Position numbers and translations under genes: made by a program
Notes under the pieces: generated by a model
Database searches by the model: none
What the model was told of the DNA's origin: nothing
The model's input: only the letters and a program-made list of their open reading frames with translations
Shown: piece by piece, positions 42,246 through 51,744 of the stretch
Numbering within the stretch: position 1 is the first letter of the stretch
Layout of the letters: every line of letters begins with the position of its first letter
NCBI GenBank assembly: GCA_000193795.2
Contig: AEPI01000121.1
Coordinates: 62,001-126,000, forward strand
DNA length: 64,000 nt
Direction: 5' to 3'
DNA from: Neisseria lactamica NS19
GTDB lineage: Bacteria; Pseudomonadota; Gammaproteobacteria; Burkholderiales; Neisseriaceae

Positions 42246-42814
42246 TTTGGGCGTTTGATTCTCTTATTGACCAATGTATTATGCAATAACACAAAGAAAC
42301 CAACCGGTTTTCTCCTTACTGTTGTTCCATGGTTTTCTTTGTAATCCTTATCTCGAATATATGCACTATTAATGTAGATATGTACATCATGCTTGGGAGA
42401 TTTGGCTCTTTGAAGTGAAAAATAGATTTCATAATCTACTTTTTTACCGTTTTTATCCGTTACTGATATGGTCAGAAACTTATCGTCAGCCGAAGTAAAA
42501 TAACATTTACTCCTACTGATTTCACGCATAATTTGCGGCAACATTTTTGAAACCTGATAACGTTCGAAACAAAAAATTCGTGTCTCTTTAGCCGTTACAT
42601 AATGCAATGCATGTTCAACATCTGATAACTTTTCTCCCTTACGTTTATTTTCGCCTCTTGTAAAACAATGTGAACTAAACTCAATGATACAGCGGTATCG
42701 TTTTTCCGCTGTACCATCACTTTTCGCAGGTTGAATATAATCACAAGAAAATGCAGTTAAATGCGTTAAATCATATTCACTACCTTGATAATCAAATTTA
42801 GGAAAGGCTTTCAA
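42242..42814 (-). CDS. AT-rich hypothetical protein inserted between nrdA and nrdB
   Basis: A 190-residue protein, lysine- and tyrosine-rich, that I do not recognise. It starts MKAFPKFDYQGSEYDL and has no signal peptide or membrane segment. Notable stretches are CIIEFSSHCFTRGENKRKG, AKETRIFCFERYQVSKMLPQ and YEIYFSLQRAKSPKHDVHIY. The base composition is far more AT-rich than nrdA or nrdB, and the gene contains no uptake sequence, which suggests acquisition from another genus. It begins about 20 bases after the nrdA stop on the same strand, so it is probably co-transcribed with nrdA. It splits the usual nrdA-nrdB pair. Confidence 0.75.
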   Translation of the reverse strand: MKAFPKFDYQGSEYDLTHLTAFSCDYIQPAKSDGTAEKRYRCIIEFSSHCFTRGENKRKGEKLSDVEHALHYVTAKETRIFCFERYQVSKMLPQIMREISRSKCYFTSADDKFLTISVTDKNGKKVDYEIYFSLQRAKSPKHDVHIYINSAYIRDKDYKENHGTTVRRKPVGFFVLLHNTLVNKRIKRPK

Positions 42815-42834
42815 TTACTTCACCAAAGCCCTTA

Positions 42835-45114
42835 TCAAATCTTACAAGCTCCGCCCGCACAGCCGTCATCCTGAATATCGGCCTGCGTATCGTCCGCACC
42901 GTCGCGGGTATTGTGGTAGTACAGGGTTTTGACACCGTATTTGTAGGCGGTCAGCAGATCTTTGAGCATTTGCTTCATGGAAACCTTGTTGCCTTCAAAT
43001 TTGCCCGGGTCGTAGGCGGTATTGGCGGAAATCGCCTGATCGACGAATTTTTGCATCACGCCGACAAGTTTCAAATAGCCTTCGTTGCCGGGAAGCTGCC
43101 ACAGGGTTTCGTAGGCATTTTTCAGGGTTTCAAATTCCGGCACGACTTGCTTCAAAATGCCGTCTTTCGACGCTTTGACCGTTACCAGTCCGCGCGGCGG
43201 CTCGATGCCGTTGGTGGCGTTGGCGATTTGCGAACTGGTTTCAGACGGCATGAGCGCGGTCAGGGTGGAGTTGCGCAGGCCGTATTTGACGATGTCGGCG
43301 CGCAGGCTTTCCCAATCGTAACGCAAAGGCTCGTTGCACACGGTATCCAAATCTTTTTTGTAGGTATCGATAGGCAGTTTGCCTTGCGAATAAACGGTTT
43401 GGTTGAACAGCGGGCATGCACCGTATTCTTTGGCAAGGTTTACCGATGCTTTGAGCAGGTAATACTGCATAGCTTCAAAGGTACGGTGGGTCAGACCGAG
43501 CGCGGAACCGTCGCTGTAACGGACACCGTTTTTCGCCAAATAATAAGCATAGTTAATCACGCCGATACCGAGAGAACGGCGGCCCATAGTGGAGGTACGC
43601 GCGGCTTCTACCGGATATCCCTGATAATCTAAAAGTGCATCGAGTGCGCGAACGGTCAAATCGGCAAGCCCTTCCAATTCGTCCAAGCTGTTTAATGCGC
43701 CCAAGTTGAAGGCGGACAGTGTACACAGGGCGATTTCGCCATCCGGGTCGTTGATATTGTCCAGAGGTTTGGTCGGCAGTGCGATTTCCATACACAGGTT
43801 GGACTGGTGTACAGGTGCAACACTCGGATCAAACGGGCTGTGCGTATTGCAATGGTCGACGTTTTGAATGTAAATGCGCCCGGTTCCGGCACGCTCCTGC
43901 ATCAGTGTGGAAAACAGGTCGGCAGCCGGAATGATGCGCTTGCGTATGTTCGGGTCTTGCTCGTATTTCGTATAGAGCCGTTCAAATTCGTCCTGGTCGG
44001 CAAAGAACGCCTCGTACAATCCCGGAACCTCGTTGGGTGAAAACAGCGTAATATTGCCGCCCTTAATCAGGCGGGTATAAAGCAGGCGGTTGATTTGCAC
44101 GCCGTAATCAAGCTGGCGGATACGGTTGTCTTCCACGCCCCGGTTGTTTTTCAACACCAGCAGGCTTTCTGCTTCGATGTGCCACAATGGATAGAACAAG
44201 GTTGCCGCGCCGCCGCGCACGCCGCCTTGCGAACAGGATTTGACCGCCGCCTGAAACATTTTGAAAAACGGGATGCAGCCGGTATGCCGGGCTTCGCCGC
44301 CCCGGATTTCGCTGTCCAGCCCGCGGATACGTCCGGCATTGATGCCGATGCCCGCACGCTGGGAAACGTACTTCACAATCGCGCTGGTGGTGGCGTTGAT
44401 GGAGTCCAGGCTGTCGTCGCATTCAATCAATACGCAGCTCGAGAACTGGCGCGTAGGCGTACGCACGCCGCTCATAATCGGGGTCGGCAGCGATACTTTA
44501 AATGTGGAAACGGCATCGTAAAACCGTTTGACGTAACCCAAGCGCGTCTCTTTCGGGTATTTGCTGAACAGGCACATCGCCACCAAAACATATAAAAACT
44601 GCGGCGTTTCGTAAATTTGGCGGGTAACGCGGTTCTGCACCAGATATTTGCCTTCGAGCTGCTTGACGGCGGCGTAGGAAAAGGACATATCGCGTTCGTG
44701 GTCGATATAGGCGTTCAGTTCGTCAAATTCTTCGCGGCTGTAATCCTCAAGGATATGCCTGTCGTATTTTCCGGCATCGGTGAGTTTTTTAACGTGGTCG
44801 TAAAGGTGCGGCGGTTCGTACTCGCCGTAGGCTATTTTACGCAGATGGAAAATGGCCAGGCGCGCGGCAAGGTATTGGTAGTCCGGCGTGTCTTCCGAAA
44901 TTAAATCGGCAGCGGCTTTGATGATGGTTTCGTGGATGTCGTCGGTGCGGATGCCGTTGTAGAACTGGATGTGCGATTTTAACTCGACCTGCGACACGGA
45001 AACATTTTCCAATCCTTCCGCCGCCCAAGTGACGACACGGTGAATCTTATCCAAATCAATGGCTTCCAATCTCCCGTCTCGTTTGGTTACTTTCAAATCA
45101 GTCGGTGTATTCAT
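42835..45114 (-). CDS. nrdA: class Ia ribonucleotide reductase alpha subunit
   Basis: A 759-residue R1 subunit that reduces ribonucleoside diphosphates. An N-terminal ATP-cone (LKVTKRDGRLEAIDLDKIHR) carries the overall-activity allosteric site. Catalytic motifs include RQFSSCVLIECDDSLDS (first redox cysteine), NLCMEIALPTKPL, LCTLSAFNLGA (second cysteine region) and TALMPSETSSQIANATNGIEPPR, where an uptake sequence is read as MPSET. The C-terminal CAGGACKI carries the redox-shuttle cysteine pair. The start at 45114 follows a purine-rich site. Confidence 0.96.
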   Translation of the reverse strand: MNTPTDLKVTKRDGRLEAIDLDKIHRVVTWAAEGLENVSVSQVELKSHIQFYNGIRTDDIHETIIKAAADLISEDTPDYQYLAARLAIFHLRKIAYGEYEPPHLYDHVKKLTDAGKYDRHILEDYSREEFDELNAYIDHERDMSFSYAAVKQLEGKYLVQNRVTRQIYETPQFLYVLVAMCLFSKYPKETRLGYVKRFYDAVSTFKVSLPTPIMSGVRTPTRQFSSCVLIECDDSLDSINATTSAIVKYVSQRAGIGINAGRIRGLDSEIRGGEARHTGCIPFFKMFQAAVKSCSQGGVRGGAATLFYPLWHIEAESLLVLKNNRGVEDNRIRQLDYGVQINRLLYTRLIKGGNITLFSPNEVPGLYEAFFADQDEFERLYTKYEQDPNIRKRIIPAADLFSTLMQERAGTGRIYIQNVDHCNTHSPFDPSVAPVHQSNLCMEIALPTKPLDNINDPDGEIALCTLSAFNLGALNSLDELEGLADLTVRALDALLDYQGYPVEAARTSTMGRRSLGIGVINYAYYLAKNGVRYSDGSALGLTHRTFEAMQYYLLKASVNLAKEYGACPLFNQTVYSQGKLPIDTYKKDLDTVCNEPLRYDWESLRADIVKYGLRNSTLTALMPSETSSQIANATNGIEPPRGLVTVKASKDGILKQVVPEFETLKNAYETLWQLPGNEGYLKLVGVMQKFVDQAISANTAYDPGKFEGNKVSMKQMLKDLLTAYKYGVKTLYYHNTRDGADDTQADIQDDGCAGGACKI

Positions 45115-45571
45115 CGCTTCCCCTTCCACTCTTGATATTCAAGACACGGTCTTTTCAAATAAATTAAGGCAGACAATATAGTGGATTTTTGGCATTTTCT
45201 CCAGTCTTGACAACGGTTGCATTTTTCAGTTTCAGGCAATGCGCGATAAAACCCGCCTGTCGTATTTTTCCTATAATATTTGTTTTATCTGATAATTCTT
45301 TACCGATAAAAAACGGGTAAATTTTTTGCCTTTTGACCGGTGCCTGCTACAAGGCGATGAAATAAGGATTTTCCGACGAAAAAGGAAAGCTTCCGGTTTT
45401 CTGCCCCTGTAAATTGTTAAATTTTGCAAAGTATGATTTTTGCCACGTCGCCTGCCGACAAATTCCATTTTCTTACCGATTGAAATTTATTATTGAGATT
45501 AATGTGTTATTTGAATCTGCATATCAAACGGCAAGTTTTGCCGGCTGAATGAGTCTGAAACTGCCGACAAT
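45115..45571. other. AT-rich intergenic region upstream of nrdA
   Basis: About 455 bases without a supportable gene. Near 45176 an isolated half-end resembles a Correia element terminus (atatagtggattttt), without a partner; it also partly resembles an NrdR-box half. Further on are AT-rich stretches and an imperfect hairpin (tttaccgataaaaaacgggtaaa split as tttacc/gggtaaa). The nrdA promoter should be here on the minus strand. Confidence 0.4.
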
Positions 45572-45600
45572 TTGCCCGTTCCATCCTTCCATCCTATACT
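45572..45600 (+). promoter_or_regulatory. sigma-70-type promoter for the small secreted protein gene
   Basis: ttgccc (45572-45577) and tatact (45595-45600) are separated by exactly 17 bases and lie 30 bases before the start codon at 45630. Confidence 0.55.
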
Positions 45601-45629
45601 GGAAGAAATGACAAACTGAAAGGATTGTT

Positions 45630-45956
45630 ATGTCTGTCAAAAAGATGCCTGCCATACTGTTGTCTGCAATATTGGGACTGGTATCGGCAACTGCCGCTGC
45701 CGGTACGTCAGAACCCGCCCACCGCCATACCAAACATATCCGCAAGGCAGACAAGCAGATGTTGCACCCCGAATGCGGGAAATATTTGGAACGCCGTGCC
45801 GCGTGGTACCAATCGCAAGGCAACGTGCGGGAATTGCGCGAAAACAAAAAGGCGCGCAAAGCATTCCGCTCTCTGCCTTATGCGGAACAGAAAATCCAAT
45901 GCCGGGCAGCTTATGAGGCTTTCGATGATTTCGACGGCGGCAGATTCCGCCGTTAA
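45630..45956 (+). CDS. small secreted hypothetical protein
   Basis: A 108-residue protein. A signal peptide (about residues 1-24, ending VSATAAAG) precedes a short basic mature region with two cysteines (HPECGKYL and KIQCRAAY) that may form a disulfide. Many Arg, Lys and Ala residues suggest a compact helical periplasmic protein. I do not recognise the family; it looks restricted to Neisseria-like genomes. The start has aaggat upstream and a good promoter at 45572-45600. It is followed by a DUS-like terminator. Confidence 0.75.
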   Translation: MSVKKMPAILLSAILGLVSATAAAGTSEPAHRHTKHIRKADKQMLHPECGKYLERRAAWYQSQGNVRELRENKKARKAFRSLPYAEQKIQCRAAYEAFDDFDGGRFRR

Positions 45957-45969
45957 TCCCATATGGGAA

Positions 45970-45999
45970 ATGCCGTCCGAACACAGGTTCAGACGGCAT
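45970..45999. terminator. inverted DUS pair, one arm imperfect
   Basis: atgccgtccgaa (one mismatch to the uptake consensus) faces a perfect reverse copy. It lies between convergent genes. Confidence 0.75.
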
Positions 46000-46113
46000 T
46001 TCCCATAAATACAACAAACCGTCCTTACGGCATTTCGTTTGAGGTACTCCCGTTGCCGCAGCCTTAACACATCCGCAAAAGCGAATCATACCGCCATATT
46101 CTGACAACCGGTT

Positions 46114-46881
46114 TCAGGCGGCAACACCCGCATCGCCGGCGACAACGGCACGGATGCTTTCTTCGATTTTGTCTTTTAAAGCATAACGGTCTTCGCTTTC
46201 CACCGCGTCCACCACGCAAACGAAATCGACTTTTATCGTCAATTTTTTCATAGACACAATGCGCCAAAGGCAGGTCGGCAAACCGACATCGGCATATGAG
46301 GGACGGGCCGTCCTTTTTCCCGTTTCGTCATAATAACGCAGCGCGACCGCCAAAACCTTTGCCCCCGCATCAATGGCGGATTGGAACAGTGCGGCTTTAA
46401 AAGGCAGAAGCTCCAAGCCCGAAGAAGTCCGCGCTTCAGGGAAAAAACTGACGTTTTGACCGCGTTGCAAGGTTTCATAGACGGCGCGGTTGATCGGTTC
46501 GATGTCACGCCGCGAATTGCGGTTGATGAACACCGTTCCCGCGTTCTGCCCCATCTTGCCCAATACCGGCCAGCTTTTGATTTCCTGCTTGGCGATAAAG
46601 CTGCTCGGATAAACCGCGCTCATCGCGAAAATATCCAGCCAGGACACGTGGTTGGCGGCTACCAAGACACCGTTCAGATGTTCGGGTGCAGGCCTGCCCA
46701 CCACCAATCCGATATCCAAAGCCGCCAAAGCGCCCCTGCCCAACTCGATTACCGCACGATTGCGCGACTCCGAGCAACCGCCGTCAATACCGCGCAGGTT
46801 TTTCCCTGTTTTAAACAGCCAGACAGCCAAACGGTACAACCGATGCAGGCGTGTAAAAATTGAAGCTCTGCTTGCCGACAT
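46114..46881 (-). CDS. lysophospholipid (1-acylglycerol-3-phosphate) acyltransferase
   Basis: A 255-residue PlsC-type acyltransferase of phospholipid synthesis at the inner membrane. Catalytic motifs are NHVSWLD (the NHx4D box, near residue 77), GTVFINRNSRRD (block II) and FPEARTSSG (block III). The start at 46881 (MSASRASIFTRL) is preferred; an open frame further upstream runs into the mutM end. Neisseria has more than one such enzyme (NlaA, NlaB); I cannot tell which this is. Confidence 0.87.
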   Translation of the reverse strand: MSASRASIFTRLHRLYRLAVWLFKTGKNLRGIDGGCSESRNRAVIELGRGALAALDIGLVVGRPAPEHLNGVLVAANHVSWLDIFAMSAVYPSSFIAKQEIKSWPVLGKMGQNAGTVFINRNSRRDIEPINRAVYETLQRGQNVSFFPEARTSSGLELLPFKAALFQSAIDAGAKVLAVALRYYDETGKRTARPSYADVGLPTCLWRIVSMKKLTIKVDFVCVVDAVESEDRYALKDKIEESIRAVVAGDAGVAA

Positions 46882-46976
46882 AATCCACTCTTTCCCAAAA
46901 ATAAACACCCGATTGACAAACGCCCGGCGCCGGAACATCCGAATCCGTAAAATGCCGTCTGAAACCGTTTTCCGCC

Positions 46977-47804
46977 CTATTTCTGACAGTTCGGGCAATA
47001 AAACGTGCCGCGCTGCCCCAAAGTTTCTTTCACAATCAAACCGCCGCATCTGACACACGGCAGATTGTGCCGCCCATATACGGTATATTCCTGCTGGAAG
47101 TAACCGCTGTTGCCGTCGCTGTCCACAAAATCCTTCAATGTGCTGCCGCCCGTTTCAATGGCGCGCTGCAACACCGCTTTGATGGTTTCAACCAAAAGCG
47201 CGCACTCTTTCTTTTTCAGACGGTTGGCAGGACGGCGGGGCGAAATGCCCGCTCTGAACAGGCTCTCGTTGGCATAAATATTGCCCACGCCGACCACGAC
47301 GGCATTGTCCATCAGAGCCGATTTGACCGCGCTTTTCCGGGTCTTCAGCCCGGCATACAGATAATCCGCGCAAAATGCTTCCGACAAAGGCTCCGGCCCC
47401 AGTTTTTCCAACAGCGGATGATGTTCTTCGATGCCTTCATACCAAAGTATCGCGCCAAACTTTCTCGGGTCGCGGTAACGCATGACCGTGCCGTCTGAAA
47501 ACACAATATCGACGTGGTCGTGTCTGTCCGGCCTGCCGATACGTCCGTCCGACGGCGTAAAAATCCGCAAACTGCCCGACATTCCCAAGTGAACCAGCAG
47601 CACGCCCGTTTGAAAGCGGATAAGCAGGTATTTCGCCCGCCTGCCGCAGGACAAAACCTGCCTGCCGGACAAAATCTCCCCCAAATCGGGATTGATTTGC
47701 CAGCGCAGCTTCGACTGGCGCAATATCACGGCTTCCACCGTTTTTCCTTCAATATGCGGCGCAATGCCGCGCAACGTCGTCTCCACTTCCGGCAATTCCG
47801 GCAT
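46977..47804 (-). CDS. mutM: formamidopyrimidine-DNA glycosylase
   Basis: A 275-residue base-excision repair enzyme removing 8-oxoguanine and formamidopyrimidines. After Met removal the catalytic proline is exposed (MPELPEVETTLRGI). The helix-two-turn-helix region includes ALMDNAVVVGVGNIYANESL, and the C-terminal zinc finger is CVRCGG...YCPNCQK. The start is fixed by the invariant PELPEVE. mutM protects Neisseria against oxidative lesions and mutator phenotypes. Confidence 0.96.
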   Translation of the reverse strand: MPELPEVETTLRGIAPHIEGKTVEAVILRQSKLRWQINPDLGEILSGRQVLSCGRRAKYLLIRFQTGVLLVHLGMSGSLRIFTPSDGRIGRPDRHDHVDIVFSDGTVMRYRDPRKFGAILWYEGIEEHHPLLEKLGPEPLSEAFCADYLYAGLKTRKSAVKSALMDNAVVVGVGNIYANESLFRAGISPRRPANRLKKKECALLVETIKAVLQRAIETGGSTLKDFVDSDGNSGYFQQEYTVYGRHNLPCVRCGGLIVKETLGQRGTFYCPNCQK

Positions 47805-47854
47805 AACTCCTCCCGACACTTCCTCCGGCAAATGCCGTCTGAAACAAAACCCGG

Positions 47855-48520
47855 CTAATCCGCAACCCTTGCCGCACCCGCCGCAAGGGCTTTGCCGCCC
47901 AAATACCCGTCCCACTCCGGCAGGGGCGTTACACCGGCCGCCCTTTTGACCAAAACCAAGCCGTACACTGCGGCACAGTGCGGCCACCAACGGTCGCCCG
48001 CCTTTTCCATAAACTGCCAAAAACGTATTTGCCCGGGCGACGAAACCGGCGGCAGATACACCATAAATTTCCCAAGTTCAATATCAAAACCGGCATCGGC
48101 AATCTGTCTTTTCAGCCCGCGAAGCGTCAGGCAGAAGCGTTTTTCCGGCAGGCGTTCGCCGTCAAACCACGAACCCAGCCCCCAAAGCGAATGCGGATTA
48201 AAACCCGTCAGCATCACACGCCCGGACGGTTTCAATATCCGGTGCGCCTCGGACAGGATTTGCGAAGGGATACCGCATTCCAGCGTATGCGGCAAAAGCA
48301 GCATATCTGTGGAAATATCCGCCAAAACCGTTCCGTCCGCCGACATCGGCACATCGCAAGAAACGCAGACAACGCCTTCGGACGGCGCCGGCCGGCCGCC
48401 GCCCGCCCGAACCGCATACATCCCCGCGAAGCGGTATGCCGCCGAATACCGGTTGAAGAAATCCTGTTCCAATTTTGCAACATAACGGCCCATCGCCGAT
48501 TCTTCAAACCACAAGTCCAT
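47855..48520 (-). CDS. SAM-dependent methyltransferase-like protein
   Basis: A 221-residue protein with the later part of a class I methyltransferase fold: DMLLLPHTLECG (post-II motif), AHRILKPSGRVMLTGFNPHSLWGLGSWF and LRGLKRQIADAGFDIE. The classic glycine-rich motif I is weak or absent at the N-terminus, which may limit SAM binding. It resembles the YafS-like group often found near gloB and rnhA in other Proteobacteria, but here it precedes mutM. Confidence 0.75.
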   Translation of the reverse strand: MDLWFEESAMGRYVAKLEQDFFNRYSAAYRFAGMYAVRAGGGRPAPSEGVVCVSCDVPMSADGTVLADISTDMLLLPHTLECGIPSQILSEAHRILKPSGRVMLTGFNPHSLWGLGSWFDGERLPEKRFCLTLRGLKRQIADAGFDIELGKFMVYLPPVSSPGQIRFWQFMEKAGDRWWPHCAAVYGLVLVKRAAGVTPLPEWDGYLGGKALAAGAARVAD

Positions 48521-48628
48521 ATCACTTCCGTTTCCACGACATTTCCCATCGATATTCTATTCCAAACACAAGCTCTGTCAAAAACACATTTTCCGTCCCA
48601 AACCGCCCCCCAAACCAATCCGTACAAA

Positions 48629-48735
48629 TATAGTGGACTAAATTTAAATCAGGACAAGGCGACGAAGCCGCAGACAGTACAGATAGTACGGCAAGGCGAG
48701 GCAACGCCGTACTGGTTTAAATTTAATCCACTATA
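48629..48735. repeat. Correia repeat enclosed element, short form
   Basis: A 107 bp element with ends tatagtggactaaatttaaa and the complement tttaaatttaatccactata. The inner acagtacagatagtacgg... block matches the other two copies. It lies between the methyltransferase gene (minus) and mltD (plus), where it could supply a promoter for either. Confidence 0.92.
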
Positions 48736-48812
48736 GTCTATAAAACTTGACGCTTTTTCAAGCAAACAGTACCATCGGACGATAAAATATGTTTATCCTC
48801 CCGATATAGATT

Positions 48813-50777
48813 ATGTCCAAACTCAAAACCATCGTACTGACCGCTTCGGGTCTGTCCGTTTGTCCCAGTTTCCTATACGCCCAAAACACCTCGTCACACC
48901 AAATCGGTTTGGCGATTATGCGCTTAAACTCTTCAATACTCGACCAGTCTCCGACAAAACAATATTTCCAATCCGGCAGCCTGTGGGGCGAGCTGCGCCA
49001 AGGCTTCCGGATGGGCGAAGTCAATCCCGAACTGGTACGCCGCCACGAAAACAAGTTCGCCTCAAGCCGCAGCTATTTCAGCAGGGTCGTCAACCGTAGC
49101 CGGCCCTATATGTACCATATTGCCAACGAAGTCAAAAAACGCAATATGCCCGCCGAAGCCGCCCTGCTTCCCTTTATCGAAAGCGCGTTCGTCACCAAAG
49201 CCAAATCACACGTCGGCGCATCGGGATTATGGCAGTTTATGCCCGCCACCGGCAGGCATTACGGCCTGGAAAAAACACCGGTTTACGACGGCAGGCACGA
49301 CGTTTACGCCGCCACCGATGCCGCGTTGAACTACCTGCAATACCTGTACGGACTGTTCGGCGACTGGCCGCTCGCCTTTGCCGCCTACAACTGGGGAGAG
49401 GGCAATGTCGGACGCGCCGTCAACCGCGCCCGCGCACAGGGTCTCGAACCGACCTACGAAAACCTGCGTATGCCCGATGAAACGCGCAACTACGTCCCCA
49501 AGCTGCTCGCCGTACGCAACATTATCGCCACCCCCCAATCCTTCGGCATCAGCATCGGCGATATAGACAACAAACCCTATTTTCAGGCAATCGAACTAGA
49601 CCACCCTATCGATAACGAAGCCATTACCCGGCTTGCCGGCATTACGCAAAGCGAGCTGCTCGCCCTAAACCCGGCATTCAACGTCCCCGCCTTCATCCCC
49701 AAAAACAAACGCAAACTGCTGCTTCCCGCCGCAAACGCCCAAACCTTCCAACGCAACTACCGCGCCGCCGCCCCCGACAGCCTGTTCTCTTGGGAAATCT
49801 ATACGCCCCCGGTAAAAACCGCCGTATCCGATATTTCTTCCGCAACCGGTATGAGCGTTGCCGACATCAAACGCCTCAACAGCCTGAGCGGCAACCTTGT
49901 CAAGGCGGGACACAGCATCCTGATTGCCAAAACCGGCGCAACCCTTCAGACGGCATCGGAGTCCGTTGCCGCCATCGACATCGACGACACGCCGGACACC
50001 TACCGATCCAATATGCCGGCAGGGATAATGAATATCAGCCTTGCCCAAGCCCTGCCCGCCGACGTGCAAACCGCCGGCATCCCCGTCGAGCCCCTGCCGC
50101 AAAAAACCGCCGGCAGCAAACCTTCCGCCCTTGCCGCTCTGATTTCCGAGCCCGCAGCGGCAACACCGGACACTCGGGTTCAAACCGCAATGCCGTCTGA
50201 AACCCAAACTGCGGCATCCGCGCAAAGCATTTTCTCAAACGACATACAGGCAACGGACGATCTGATGCGGCTGGTCGCCCAAAGCAGCCTGCGCCTGCAG
50301 GCGGAAGAAAGCGTTTCCAACATCATCAACACATCCGACGCATCTGCCGGACACAACTCCCCCCTGCCTCCGCAGCATACCGCCGCCAACGACAAACGCC
50401 GGGCACGCTTGGAAACACGTATAGCCAAAGCTGCCGGCGGCGAAGCCGAAACCTCCCCGCTCCATGCCGGCATCCACCGCGTCGTGGAAGGCGATACCCT
50501 GTTCAACATCGCCAAACGCTACAACGTCAGCGTAGCCGACCTGATTGTCGCCAACAACATCAAAGGCAACACCATCCAAAAAGGACAGGTGCTCCGCCTG
50601 ACTCAGACAGCCCCTGCCCAAAACCGTATCGAAAAAGTGTCCTACACCGCGCGCAAAGGCGATACTTTCAAAAGCATTGCCGCCCGTTTCAATATACACA
50701 TCGACGACATCCGCAGGCTCAACCCCGGTTTGGACATCATCAACCCCGGACGGCGCATCAAACTGATCGGCAGCTAA
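48813..50777 (+). CDS. mltD: membrane-bound lytic transglycosylase D with LysM repeats
   Basis: A 654-residue peptidoglycan lyase; probably LtgE in gonococcal nomenclature. An N-terminal signal-like segment (LKTIVLTASGLSVCPSFLYA) precedes the family 1 transglycosylase domain with the catalytic Glu in LPFIESAFVTKA and GLWQFMPATGRHYGL. Further motifs are AAYNWGEGNVGRAV and RNYVPKLLAVRNI. A divergent LysM-like unit lies near residues 330-375, a low-complexity linker with an uptake sequence read as MPSETQT near 455, and two clear C-terminal LysM domains (HRVVEGDTLFNIAKRYNVS; YTARKGDTFKSIAARFNIH). Confidence 0.92.
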   Translation: MSKLKTIVLTASGLSVCPSFLYAQNTSSHQIGLAIMRLNSSILDQSPTKQYFQSGSLWGELRQGFRMGEVNPELVRRHENKFASSRSYFSRVVNRSRPYMYHIANEVKKRNMPAEAALLPFIESAFVTKAKSHVGASGLWQFMPATGRHYGLEKTPVYDGRHDVYAATDAALNYLQYLYGLFGDWPLAFAAYNWGEGNVGRAVNRARAQGLEPTYENLRMPDETRNYVPKLLAVRNIIATPQSFGISIGDIDNKPYFQAIELDHPIDNEAITRLAGITQSELLALNPAFNVPAFIPKNKRKLLLPAANAQTFQRNYRAAAPDSLFSWEIYTPPVKTAVSDISSATGMSVADIKRLNSLSGNLVKAGHSILIAKTGATLQTASESVAAIDIDDTPDTYRSNMPAGIMNISLAQALPADVQTAGIPVEPLPQKTAGSKPSALAALISEPAAATPDTRVQTAMPSETQTAASAQSIFSNDIQATDDLMRLVAQSSLRLQAEESVSNIINTSDASAGHNSPLPPQHTAANDKRRARLETRIAKAAGGEAETSPLHAGIHRVVEGDTLFNIAKRYNVSVADLIVANNIKGNTIQKGQVLRLTQTAPAQNRIEKVSYTARKGDTFKSIAARFNIHIDDIRRLNPGLDIINPGRRIKLIGS

Positions 50778-50948
50778 TCCCAATGCGGGACGCGGAAACA
50801 CCTCTGCGCCCTGCATTTTCATATCCGTATCCCGATTTGCCGTATTCCGACACACGGGGGGCGGTTCTATACATTATCCCGCCCTCCTCGCCGGCAAGCC
50901 CGAATCCCACCGCCCCGAAAGGCGGTGTTTCAAGCATTAAGGAACAAG

Positions 50949-51641
50949 ATGAAACTTGTCAAATACCTGCAATATCAAGGCATAGGAAGCCGGAAACAGT
51001 GCCAATGGCTGATTAGGGGCGGCTATGTTTCCATCAACGGCACTTGTATGGATGATGCAGATGCGGACATTGATTCCGCCTCTGTCCGCACCTTAAATAT
51101 AGACGGCGAAGCGGTTACCGTCGTTCCCGAACCTTATTTCTATATCCTGCTCAACAAACCCGCAGATTACGAAACCTCGCACAAACCGAAACACTACCGC
51201 AGCGTATTCGGCCTGTTCCCCGACAATATGCGCAATATCGATATGCAGGCGGTCGGCAGGCTGGATGCGGATACGACCGGCGTATTACTGATTACCAACG
51301 ACGGACACCTGAACCACAAGCTGACTTCCCCAAACCATAAAATCCCCAAACTGTACGAAGTTACACTCAAGCACCCTGCCGGCGAAACACTTTGCGAAAC
51401 CCTGAAAAACGGCGTCCTGCTCCACGACGAAAACGAAACCGTTTGTGCCGCCGATGCCGTATTGGAAAGCCCGTCCGTATTGCTCCTGACCATTACCGAA
51501 GGAAAATACCACCAAGTCAAACGCATGGTCGCCGCTGCAGGAAACCGCGTGCAGCATCTTCACCGCCGGCAATTCGCACATCTGGAAACAGAAAACCTCA
51601 AACCCGGAGAATGGAAATTTATCGAATGCCCCAAATTCTGA
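50949..51641 (+). CDS. rsuA: 16S rRNA pseudouridine(516) synthase
   Basis: A 230-residue enzyme. An N-terminal S4 RNA-binding domain (KLVKYLQYQGIGSRKQCQWLIRGGYV) precedes the catalytic domain with the active aspartate in AVGRLDADTTGVLLITNDG (about residue 105), then LTSPNHKIPKLYEV and GKYHQVKRMVAAAGNRV. The start at 50949 follows ttaaggaacaag. The length and motifs fit RsuA more than the RluE/RluF group, but these are close relatives. Confidence 0.9.
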   Translation: MKLVKYLQYQGIGSRKQCQWLIRGGYVSINGTCMDDADADIDSASVRTLNIDGEAVTVVPEPYFYILLNKPADYETSHKPKHYRSVFGLFPDNMRNIDMQAVGRLDADTTGVLLITNDGHLNHKLTSPNHKIPKLYEVTLKHPAGETLCETLKNGVLLHDENETVCAADAVLESPSVLLLTITEGKYHQVKRMVAAAGNRVQHLHRRQFAHLETENLKPGEWKFIECPKF

Positions 51642-51732
51642 AAAAGAAATGCCATTATTCCCCTATATTCAAATACATACTTATTAAATGAATAATTTAA
51701 CCGAAATTAACTCAAAAACAGCCGGTTTGCGA
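51642..51732. other. intergenic region before the candidate RNA
   Basis: AT-rich, no gene seen. There is no DUS terminator after rsuA. The stretch acaaaccgg/ccggttt-like sequence near 51720 precedes the -10 box of the candidate small RNA; its -35 region is a poor match, so an activator may be needed. Confidence 0.4.
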
Positions 51733-51744
51733 TATAATCCGTCC

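Noticed and set aside
42242..42814. Type III toxin-antitoxin pair (RNA plus protein) at the nrd locus
   Set aside because: The RNA candidate has no tandem repeats, and the protein gene is convergent to it rather than downstream on the same strand.
45173..45186. NrdR box upstream of nrdA
   Set aside because: acaatatagtgg resembles a half-site but spacing and second box do not fit; a Correia-end remnant explains it equally well.
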